14,024 nt of DNA from the NCBI GenBank assembly GCA_964574395.1, contig CAZNNL010000047.1:1-14024 (forward strand), in the 5' to 3' direction. Under the pieces are notes generated by a model. It had not been told where the DNA came from, ran no database searches, and saw only the letters and a list, made by a program, of their open reading frames with translations. Each line of letters begins with the position of its first letter. Within the stretch, counting starts at the first letter, position 1. Made by a program: the position numbers and the translations under genes. Source of the DNA: JAXGQD01 sp964574395 (GTDB lineage Bacteria; Bacillota; Clostridia; Saccharofermentanales; Fastidiosipilaceae). Of the stretch, positions 1 to 6,829 are shown in pieces.

Positions 1-26
1 AAGTTGCCCAGGAACCCACGCGAATT

Positions 27-91
27 GGACAACTTTACAAGCGGGGGAGGTTTTTAAAGCTCCTCCACCTGTTTTGCTTGCAAAGTTGACC
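27..91. repeat. Large imperfect stem-loop upstream of suf operon
   Basis: The arms at 27-42 and 76-91 are inverted repeats with 14 of 16 positions paired (mismatches 29/89 and 37/81). Inside them, 43-50 pairs with 62-69 (7 of 8), leaving an 11-nt T/A-rich loop. A further perfect 7-nt pair, GTTGCCC at 3-9 and GGGCAAC at 93-99, could close the whole structure, with a 17-nt bulge on one side. Neither strand has a T-tract after the stem, so it is not a standard intrinsic terminator. It could be a structured RNA, a small dispersed repeat or the tail of an element entering from the left. The function is unknown; the inverted repeat itself is directly visible. Confidence 0.6.
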
Positions 92-162
92 AGGGCAACA
101 GATTTAGCCTCGAAATACTTACAACGAACCATAAAAGCAGAACGAAAAGTGTCCACCGTCAA

Positions 163-191
163 TCGAAAGGGACAGAATTTCGTGTTAGAAT
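163..191 (+). promoter_or_regulatory. Candidate sigma-A promoter for the suf operon
   Basis: A TAGAAT box (5 of 6 to TATAAT) at 186-191 is preceded by a TGn extension (183-185). A TCGAAA box (4 of 6 to TTGACA) lies 17 bp upstream at 163-168. Transcription would start near 198, giving a 5' UTR of about 80 nt before sufC. This is the best-spaced match I could find between the left edge and sufC, but the -35 is weak and a promoter outside the window is possible. Confidence 0.35.
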
Positions 192-217
192 TAGGGAAGG
201 CAAACTCAGCCTTTCTT

Positions 218-234
218 TTCTTTTGCCAAAAGAA
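218..234. promoter_or_regulatory. 17-nt perfect palindrome before sufC (candidate operator)
   Basis: TTCTTTTGCCAAAAGAA has two perfect 8-nt half-sites around a single central C at 226. A one-base centre cannot form an RNA hairpin loop, so a protein-binding operator is more likely than a terminator. It lies about 20 nt after the predicted transcription start and 43 nt before the sufC ATG, where a bound repressor could block elongation. It does not resemble the IscR motifs I know. Its core TTTTGCCAAAA recurs elsewhere in the window, which weakens a suf-specific reading. Confidence 0.4.
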
Positions 235-276
235 GGTTTGAGAAGTTATGCAGTTTATAGATTGAGAGGGAAAAAC

Positions 277-1194
277 ATGTCCGTACCGACATTAGAAATA
301 AAGAACTTAAGTTGTAAAGTCGAACAGAAAACCATCCTTAAGGGCGTTGATTTAACACTCAAAGGTGGAGAAATACACGTAATCATGGGACCGAATGGCA
401 CAGGTAAATCTACCTTGGCATCTGTCCTGATGGGGCATCCCAGTTTTACCGTGACCGGTGGTGATGTTTACTTAAATGAGCAGAATTTGCTAAACATGTC
501 TGTTGATGAGCGTGCTAGAGGGGGTTTATTCTTAGCGATGCAATATCCGGCAGAAATATCTGGTGTCACGAATGCAGAATTCTTACGCACTGCGGTTAAT
601 GCCAAGCTTGGACCTGAAGAGACCATGGGGCTTTTTCCTTTCCGTCGCGCCATGCGAGAAGCGGTTGAACAATTGGAAATGAATGAGAGCTTGCCGGAAC
701 GTTACCTCAACGAGGGTTTTTCGGGTGGTGAAAAGAAGCGTAATGAGATTTTACAGATGCTGATGTTGAAGCCGTCTTTTGCCATTCTTGACGAAATAGA
801 TTCTGGTTTGGATATTGATGCTCTACGTATTGTGGGACAGAATGTCACCCGTCTTGCTCACGAACAAGGCAAGAACATGGGCGTGCTCTTAATCACACAC
901 TATCAACGCCTACTTGATTATGTGAAGCCGGACTTTGTGCACGTGATGATGGCTGGTCGAATCGTCTATAGTGGTGGACCAGAATTAGCTTTGAAACTCG
1001 AACGCGATGGTTATGATTGGCTGCACCAAGAACTTGGTTTGCCAGAAAATGTTAGCGACAGTGCGTTGGAAGATGAAATTGAAGAAGCTGCCCTTACACC
1101 TGCGCAAGAGGAGACCGCTCTGAGTGGGTCGGCGCTCGACGCATCAGAGACAGAGAAGGAAATCTTCTCGGATGGCTTGGATATTCTAGTTTAG
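277..1194 (+). CDS. sufC: SufC, ATPase of the SufBCD Fe-S cluster assembly complex
   Basis: SufC is a cytosolic ABC-type ATPase that binds SufB and SufD and drives Fe-S cluster assembly on the scaffold. In the 305-aa product the Walker A GPNGTGKST is at residues 38-46, the signature FSGGEKKR at 148-155, Walker B FAILDE at 168-173, and the H-loop histidine of LITHYQ at H208. The in-frame TTG at 223 is rejected because the ATG at 277 has a GAGAGGG ribosome binding site at 264-270 and begins where family proteins begin. The usual SufC length is about 250 aa; here residues from about 252 to 305 form an extra acidic, probably disordered tail rich in Glu, Asp, Ala and Ser. It is the first gene of sufCDSUB, 21 nt before sufD. 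Identity is secure; the tail is unexplained. Confidence 0.97.
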   Translation: MSVPTLEIKNLSCKVEQKTILKGVDLTLKGGEIHVIMGPNGTGKSTLASVLMGHPSFTVTGGDVYLNEQNLLNMSVDERARGGLFLAMQYPAEISGVTNAEFLRTAVNAKLGPEETMGLFPFRRAMREAVEQLEMNESLPERYLNEGFSGGEKKRNEILQMLMLKPSFAILDEIDSGLDIDALRIVGQNVTRLAHEQGKNMGVLLITHYQRLLDYVKPDFVHVMMAGRIVYSGGPELALKLERDGYDWLHQELGLPENVSDSALEDEIEEAALTPAQEETALSGSALDASETEKEIFSDGLDILV

Positions 1195-1215
1195 AGGCGG
1201 GACTTAGAGGCAGAT

Positions 1216-2367
1216 ATGAAAAAATTACAACAAATTTTGGAGGAATGGGAGTTACAATGCTCTGTCGGCATTAGCCTAAAGATGGGCGTGTCCGGCTATG
1301 ACGCAACACTCCTTGCCTGTAGCGATGATAAGGGCTTGCTTCCTGTTCATCAGTTGGCGAACCTCAATGAAGTGAAACTGGCCAAAGATAACCTGATGCT
1401 AGTTGGTAAATTAGCGTATCGTAGATTGAGTGAAGGTACGAAACCAAGTGCTGAAGAACTAGAAGAACACCTGCGCCTTTTTACACAACCGAAAATTGAG
1501 ATTAAGAATCCTAGGGCAGCTGAACTGCCGGTTGATGGCGTGTATGCGAAATCAATGTTGCAGGTAAAAACTGAGGCGAATATTGATGATCCGGTGGTGG
1601 TTTTGCTCAATAGCTCGCTTAAAGGAGAATTGCACTTAAATCTCAGCATTAAAAGGGGCGCGCGTGCCAAAGTCATAGTTTTCAGTCAGCTCGACGTGAC
1701 TTCTGCTCAATGCATCAAGTTGGTGCAAGAGGCGAACAGCAGGCTTGAATTGATTTGGATTCCTCTCCAAACGACAGCCGAATCTTATCTAGCTTTGCAT
1801 GCAAGTCTGGATCACGATGCTTCACTTGTCTTGCATCAGCCATGCCTAGACGAGAATGTACATTTCAGTAACATTATTGAACAACGCGGCGATCGCACAC
1901 GCGTTTCTACATATGCTCCTGTTTTTGGTGAACGTGCGGATAAGAAACTTATTGAAACGAGCATCACTGATTTTGGCAAAAACAGCCACTCCCGCATCCA
2001 TAACAAAGCAGTACTCGCCAACCACGCTGAAGCCAGCTTCTACGGAAGACAAATCATTGCTAACGGCGCGACAGACACAGACTCTTATCAAGAATCACGC
2101 TTCTTGGTATTAGATGATACGGTCAGAGCACACAGCAATCCTGTTATGGTCATTGATGATAATGAATTGGTCGCTGGCCATGCATCCTCTGTTGGAAGTT
2201 TGGACGAAGAACAACTCTTTTACTTATTAAGCAGGGGGCTCACACGTGCCACGGCTGAGCGCTTGATGGCACAAGCTTTCCTCAGGCCATCCATTGAGGA
2301 AATCAGTAACGAGGCCCTTACCGCCTATTTACTGGACAACCTTATAAAGAAAGTCGAGCTTACTTAA
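1216..2367 (+). CDS. sufD: SufD, SufBCD complex scaffold subunit
   Basis: SufD pairs with SufB to form the beta-helix scaffold of the SufBC2D complex and contributes to iron delivery and cluster formation. The 383-aa product shows the SufB/SufD core near residues 120-320 and the family C-terminal helical segment (DEEQLFYLLSRGL, about 330-342). H322 in GHASSVG sits where E. coli SufD has its functionally important H360; this assignment is by motif, not by alignment. The N-terminal 100 residues are poorly conserved, as usual for SufD. The start ATG has AGAGG at 1206-1210. The stop codon overlaps the sufS start by one base (TAATG), indicating translational coupling. SufD is distinguished from SufB by its position after sufC, its shorter length and its lack of the SufB VEGCTAP motif. 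Confidence 0.93.
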   Translation: MKKLQQILEEWELQCSVGISLKMGVSGYDATLLACSDDKGLLPVHQLANLNEVKLAKDNLMLVGKLAYRRLSEGTKPSAEELEEHLRLFTQPKIEIKNPRAAELPVDGVYAKSMLQVKTEANIDDPVVVLLNSSLKGELHLNLSIKRGARAKVIVFSQLDVTSAQCIKLVQEANSRLELIWIPLQTTAESYLALHASLDHDASLVLHQPCLDENVHFSNIIEQRGDRTRVSTYAPVFGERADKKLIETSITDFGKNSHSRIHNKAVLANHAEASFYGRQIIANGATDTDSYQESRFLVLDDTVRAHSNPVMVIDDNELVAGHASSVGSLDEEQLFYLLSRGLTRATAERLMAQAFLRPSIEEISNEALTAYLLDNLIKKVELT

Positions 2368-3704
2368 TGTTCGAAGAAAATACAGTGATAAAAACTATTC
2401 ATAACAGCATACCCTGTAAGATCAACATGAACGATCAGGACTTCGATTGTATTAAGTGCACCACGGGTTTACCTGATGCAGAAGTCGAAAAGTTCCGTGC
2501 TGCTTTTCCCATGCTTAATCGCGAAGTCAATGGGCACCCTTGGGTCTACTTTAATTCGGCGGCAACAGCGCTGAAACCAGAAGTCGTCTTAGAGGCGATG
2601 GACGATTACTACCGCAACTACGGTGTGAATGTGTTTAGAGGGGTAGATACTGTTTCGTATCGTGCCACCGAAGCGTTCGAAGCCGTACGCGAAAGCGTGG
2701 CGAACTTAATTGGTGCAAAGGATAAAAACGAAATCGTCTTTACCCGCGGCACTACTTCGGCGATTAATCTAGCCTGCAATGGCTATGTCGCACAGCACTT
2801 GAAACCCGATTCGGAAATTGTTATTTCCGTGGCTGAGCACCACGCCAACTATATTCCCTGGCAGCAGCTGGCCAAAAGAACTGGCACAAAACTTGTTTTT
2901 GTCGACCTCGATCAATGGGGTCGCGTAACCGAAGAAGCACTCCGAGCCGTGGTAAACGAACGCACCGCAGTTGTAGCACTGGCGCAAATATCCAACGTCA
3001 TGGGTGCTCAAAATGACCTGCCTGCTTTAGCTAAAATCGTGCACCAGTACGGCAATGCGGTCTTTGTCGTTGATGGAGCTCAGGGCATCGTGCATGAGCA
3101 ACCCACCGTGGCTGAATGGGATATTGATTTCTACGCCTTTTCTGGACACAAATTATATGGGCCTACAGGTGTAGGCGTTCTTTATGGCAAAACCGCGCTA
3201 CTTGAAGCGATGCAGCCCATTGAGTTTGGCGGTGAAATGATTGACCAGGTTTCCTTGTATGACACCAGTTTTGCCAAACCGCCCTATCGTTTTGAAGCAG
3301 GTACGCCCATGATTGCAGAGGTCATTGGACTTGGACGTGCCATCGCATTAATTAATGAAATTGGTTATGAACCGATGCAACGCCAGGTCTGTTTCTTGGC
3401 AGCACGTCTACGAGATAAGTTGTTGGAACTACCCAATGTTACCATTTATAACCCAAATAATACTGCTTCCGGAATTGTTAGTTTCAACATAGAGGGCGTA
3501 CATGCACATGATGCCGCGTCTGTTTTTGACCGAGCTGGAATCAGCCTCAGAGCGGGGCAACATTGCAATCAAGCCACCATGGATTGGCTGTGTCAGGCAG
3601 CGGTTTTGCGCGCTTCTTTAGCCTACTACAACACGGAAGAAGAAGTTGACTATTTTGTAGAAATCGCAAAGAAAGCGGGGGACTTTTTAGATGTCTTCTT
3701 TTGA
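2367..3704 (+). CDS. sufS: SufS, cysteine desulfurase (class V aminotransferase fold)
   Basis: SufS is a PLP enzyme that converts cysteine to alanine and holds the sulfur as a persulfide for SufU. The 445-aa product has the PLP lysine K262 in FSGHKLYGP, histidines of AEHHANYIPW near 158-159, the PLP-contact aspartate in VVDGAQG at D236, and the persulfide cysteine C400 in RAGQHCNQ. Group II enzymes start near the FPMLNREVNG segment, which is here at residue 47, so about 46 extra residues precede the fold. That extension carries C17, C28 and C31, the last two as CIKC. The TAATG overlap with sufD favours the start at 2367. An internal ATG at 2427 (M21) is possible but has no better ribosome binding site and would still include the CxxC. 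The gene overlaps sufU by 14 nt. Confidence 0.95.
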   Translation: MFEENTVIKTIHNSIPCKINMNDQDFDCIKCTTGLPDAEVEKFRAAFPMLNREVNGHPWVYFNSAATALKPEVVLEAMDDYYRNYGVNVFRGVDTVSYRATEAFEAVRESVANLIGAKDKNEIVFTRGTTSAINLACNGYVAQHLKPDSEIVISVAEHHANYIPWQQLAKRTGTKLVFVDLDQWGRVTEEALRAVVNERTAVVALAQISNVMGAQNDLPALAKIVHQYGNAVFVVDGAQGIVHEQPTVAEWDIDFYAFSGHKLYGPTGVGVLYGKTALLEAMQPIEFGGEMIDQVSLYDTSFAKPPYRFEAGTPMIAEVIGLGRAIALINEIGYEPMQRQVCFLAARLRDKLLELPNVTIYNPNNTASGIVSFNIEGVHAHDAASVFDRAGISLRAGQHCNQATMDWLCQAAVLRASLAYYNTEEEVDYFVEIAKKAGDFLDVFF

Positions 3705-4131
3705 CCAGAGCCTTTTTAAAGAAATAATACAAGAACACTACAAAAATCCTTTGAACAAGGGATTAAAGCCTGATGCGGATTACGTCACCGTGCATTTTAG
3801 AAACCCATCCTGTGGCGATGACTTAACTGTTCAAGTTAAAGCAGAAGGTGAGCGCATTGTCGACATACGTCATCAAGGAACAGGCTGTGCTATTTGTTGT
3901 TCTTCCGCGTCGGTTATGAGCCAATTATTAAAGGCTAAGACTGTCGGACAGGCTTTTGCCATTATTAATGAATTTAAATTGATGGTCTCAGCAGAACCAT
4001 TCAACGAAGAAATGTTAGATGAAGCCATCGCTTTTCAAGGCGTTGCGCAATTACCCCCACGTATTAAATGTGCCACGCTTGCTTGGCTGGCCTGTGAAGA
4101 GGGGTTGGAGAGTTACCATGAAAAAGAATGA
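3691..4131 (+). CDS. sufU: SufU, zinc-dependent sulfur acceptor / IscU-fold protein
   Basis: SufU takes the persulfide from SufS through a zinc-bound cysteine and passes sulfur to SufBCD in Gram-positive bacteria. The 146-aa product has the expected ligand set: C41 and D43 in NPSCGD, C66 in GTGCAI, and C127 in RIKCATLAW. The length matches SufU. Beside C66 there are two extra adjacent cysteines (C69 and C70 in GCAICCSSAS), where the homologues I recall have non-cysteine residues; C135 is another. The start overlaps the end of sufS by 14 nt in another frame, and the end overlaps sufB by 14 nt, so translation is probably coupled. SufU, rather than SufE or IscU, fits the sufCDSUB gene order. Confidence 0.95.
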   Translation: MSSFDQSLFKEIIQEHYKNPLNKGLKPDADYVTVHFRNPSCGDDLTVQVKAEGERIVDIRHQGTGCAICCSSASVMSQLLKAKTVGQAFAIINEFKLMVSAEPFNEEMLDEAIAFQGVAQLPPRIKCATLAWLACEEGLESYHEKE

Positions 4132-5662
4132 TGAAGTTAAACGGGTTGCCATAACCCCGGAGGCAGAAGCGAAAGAACAACGCGAACGCCAAGCACCGAA
4201 ACAAGGCATTAGACCTAATCCGTTGGCACCACCAACAGCTTCCACTTCCGATAAAGTGAGTGAAGCTGAAATGACGGAAATGCTCGATCGTAGCTATCAG
4301 TATGGCTTTAGTGATGGCGATGTGGGAGTATTAAAGCTAGATAAAGGCATCAGCGCATCCGTGGTGCGCCAAATATCAGCCATCAAAAAAGAAGACTTAT
4401 GGATGACCGACTTCAGACTCAAAGCCTATGAGAAGTTTGTCAGTATGCCCATGCCATCTTTTGGCCCGGATTTGTCGGACATCGATTTTGACGAGATATT
4501 CTACTACTTGAAGCCATCCGACCGCGCAGAATCAGACTGGGACATGGTCCCAGAGAAAATCAAAGATACCTTCGATAAACTTGGTCTGCAAGAAGCAGAA
4601 CAGAAACACTTGGGCGGTATCGCAACCCAATATGAATCGGAAGTTGTCTACCACAAAATTAATAAAGAACTCTCCGATTTGGGTGTTATTTTCTTAGATA
4701 CAGACAGCGGCTTGCGCGAGCATCCGGAATTGTTCAAAAAGTATTTTGGCAAATTAGTCCCTGTTGGTGACAACAAATTCGCAGCACTAAACAGTGCCGT
4801 GTGGTCTGGTGGTTCCTTTATTTATGTTCCACCGGGAGTCAAATTGACGCAGCCCTTGCAGTCCTATTTCCGCATCAATTCCGAATACATGGGGCAATTT
4901 GAAAGAACGCTCATCATCGTTGATGAAGGCGCGGACCTGCACTATGTGGAGGGTTGTACAGCTCCAACTTACAGCACGGACTCCCTACATGCGGCAATTG
5001 TTGAAATCTATGTAGAAAAAGGCGGACGTTGCCGCTACACGACCATCCAGAACTGGTCGGACAATGTTTACAACCTCGTTACCAAGCGTGCGACCTGTGC
5101 CGAAGGCGCATCCATGGAGTGGATTGACGGAAACCTCGGTTCAAAAATCACCATGAAATACCCCACCATCTACTTGCGTGGTGAAGGCGCTAAAGGAACC
5201 ACGGTCTCAATCGCTGTCGCTGATAAAGGCCAGATTCAAGATGCCGGAACACGCATGCTACATCTAGCACCAAATACTTCTTCAACTATTATCTCCAAAT
5301 CCATAGCAAGGAACGGCGGTAACGCGACTTATCGTGGCACAGTAGAACATCGCCCTCAAGCTTTTGGAGCGCGCACCAATGTTGAATGTGACACTTTAAT
5401 CTTAGACGGTGAATCAAAGTCAGACACACTACCAACCAATCGTATCAATAACGGACGTAGCTTCTTCCAGCATGAAGCGACGGTTTCCAAAATCTCGGAA
5501 GAACAACTGTTCTACCTGATGAGCCGCGGCATTTCAGAGGAGCGCGCGACTGAAATGATTATCATGGGCTTTATCGAGCCATTTACTAGAGAATTACCAA
5601 TGGAGTATGCCATAGAGCTTAATCAGCTCATGAAATTGGATATGTCTAACAGTGTAGGTTAA
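4118..5662 (+). CDS. sufB: SufB, Fe-S scaffold subunit of SufBCD
   Basis: SufB is the core scaffold on which the nascent Fe-S cluster forms, using sulfur from SufS/SufU. The ATG at 4118 has GGAG at 4107-4110 and opens a 514-aa protein; the in-frame ATG at 4019 lies inside sufU and lacks a family-like N-terminus. Visible motifs are VEGCTAP with C280, C424 in NVECDTL, E453 in HEATVSKIS, and the C-terminal SEEQLFYLMSRGISEE segment. The C424-E453 spacing of 29 equals that of the functional C405-E434 pair in E. coli SufB. SufB proteins are usually 465-480 aa; here residues 1 to about 45 form an extra polar, proline- and charge-rich N-terminal segment. It is the last gene of the suf block. Confidence 0.96.
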   Translation: MKKNDEVKRVAITPEAEAKEQRERQAPKQGIRPNPLAPPTASTSDKVSEAEMTEMLDRSYQYGFSDGDVGVLKLDKGISASVVRQISAIKKEDLWMTDFRLKAYEKFVSMPMPSFGPDLSDIDFDEIFYYLKPSDRAESDWDMVPEKIKDTFDKLGLQEAEQKHLGGIATQYESEVVYHKINKELSDLGVIFLDTDSGLREHPELFKKYFGKLVPVGDNKFAALNSAVWSGGSFIYVPPGVKLTQPLQSYFRINSEYMGQFERTLIIVDEGADLHYVEGCTAPTYSTDSLHAAIVEIYVEKGGRCRYTTIQNWSDNVYNLVTKRATCAEGASMEWIDGNLGSKITMKYPTIYLRGEGAKGTTVSIAVADKGQIQDAGTRMLHLAPNTSSTIISKSIARNGGNATYRGTVEHRPQAFGARTNVECDTLILDGESKSDTLPTNRINNGRSFFQHEATVSKISEEQLFYLMSRGISEERATEMIIMGFIEPFTRELPMEYAIELNQLMKLDMSNSVG

Positions 5663-5717
5663 ATCGCGGGGGTGGTTTTGCCAAAATAATGAAGTAATCA
5701 AACATAAGGGGGATATT
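5663..5717. other. Short gap between sufB and the kinase gene, no terminator seen
   Basis: These 55 nt hold no stem-loop with a T-tract. They contain TTTTGCCAAAA at 5676-5686, the same 11-mer that forms the core of the palindrome before sufC, and a strong GGGGGAT ribosome binding site just before the kinase ATG. Transcription from the suf operon may therefore run into the kinase gene. I could not identify a separate promoter. Confidence 0.5.
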
Positions 5718-6818
5718 ATGTTAAGTAAAGAAAAGATTCAGGAAATTCTCGATGAGTTCGCATTCGATGGTGTAATTAAATACGTCGAATACCCGTACGG
5801 TGAAGGGCATATCAACGATACCATTTTAGTTGAGACCCGTAATGATGCTGGCAAAAATACACGCTACATCATACAAAAAATCAACAAAATTGTTTTCACA
5901 AAACCCGACGAAGTGATGGCCAACATCGCCTCCATAACTTCATTTCTGCGTGACAAAATCAAAGCAGAAGGTGGCGATCCCGATCGCGAGACCCTGAGCA
6001 TCACCATGACTAAGCTTGGTGGTCTGTATTACGTCGATGAAGATGAAGAATACTGGCGTGGCTATCCGTTTATTGAGAACACTGTAACGCTGCAGCAAGC
6101 AGAAACACCTGATGACTTGCGGAATGCCGCACTTTCGTTTGGACGTTTTATGCTTTTGCTCCAAGACTACCCAGTTGAAGAATTGTACGAAACGATTCCC
6201 AACTTTCATAACACACGCCATCGCTTTGGCTACTTTAAGGAAGTCGTAGAACAGGATGCTGTGAATCGTGTGGCGACTTGCCCTGACGAAATAGCTTTTA
6301 TTCTTGAACGTGAAGCCGATTGTTCTGTTTTAGTTGAAATGCAAGAGACTGGCAAGATTCCTGTCCGCGTTACTCATAATGATACGAAGCTGAATAACAT
6401 TCTGCTTGATGCAGAAACAGGCAAAGGCCTTTGCATTATTGATCTGGATACCGTTATGCCAGGCGTAGCTGCCAACGATTTTGGTGATGCCATTCGTTTT
6501 GGTTGTTCGACTGCAGCAGAAGACGAAGCGGACCTGAGCAAAGTGCATTTCGACATCGCGCTTTATCGCGTCTATGCTGAGAGTTATCTTTCCATGGTCG
6601 CACCGATTTTTAACGCTGACGAAATTGCCTCACTGGCCTGGGGTGCTCGCTTACTCACCTTAGAACAAGCGATGCGTTTTTTAACCGATTACCTTGTGGG
6701 TGATGTTTATTTCAAAACCCATTATGATGATCACAATCTAGTCAGAGCGCGTAACCAAATCAAGTTGGTACAAGACATGGAAGCGCAGTGGGACGAGATG
6801 AAGGCGGCACTAGCCTAA
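5718..6818 (+). CDS. APH-fold sugar kinase, N-acetylhexosamine 1-kinase (NahK)-like
   Basis: The 366-aa protein belongs to the aminoglycoside phosphotransferase / choline kinase fold family. The catalytic loop HNDTKLNN (220-227) and the metal-binding IDLDTVMPG (241-249) match the pattern of Bifidobacterium NahK, which phosphorylates GlcNAc/GalNAc at C1. The distance from catalytic D222 to metal ligand D242 is 20 residues, the same as D208 to D228 in that enzyme. The ATP-binding lobe is the N-terminal third (YGEGHINDTI, YIIQKINK). The length is close to NahK (about 360 aa). It starts 55 nt after sufB with a GGGGGAT ribosome binding site and ends 11 nt from the convergent GH13 gene. The kinase fold is firm; the hexosamine substrate is inferred from family likeness, and another sugar or small alcohol is possible. 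Confidence 0.8.
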   Translation: MLSKEKIQEILDEFAFDGVIKYVEYPYGEGHINDTILVETRNDAGKNTRYIIQKINKIVFTKPDEVMANIASITSFLRDKIKAEGGDPDRETLSITMTKLGGLYYVDEDEEYWRGYPFIENTVTLQQAETPDDLRNAALSFGRFMLLLQDYPVEELYETIPNFHNTRHRFGYFKEVVEQDAVNRVATCPDEIAFILEREADCSVLVEMQETGKIPVRVTHNDTKLNNILLDAETGKGLCIIDLDTVMPGVAANDFGDAIRFGCSTAAEDEADLSKVHFDIALYRVYAESYLSMVAPIFNADEIASLAWGARLLTLEQAMRFLTDYLVGDVYFKTHYDDHNLVRARNQIKLVQDMEAQWDEMKAALA

Positions 6819-6829
6819 AAACCCAGTCA

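Noticed and set aside
223..276. N-terminal extension of SufC from a TTG start at 223
   Set aside because: The ATG at 277 has a good ribosome binding site and matches the family start; the extension overlaps the palindrome and has no SufC likeness.
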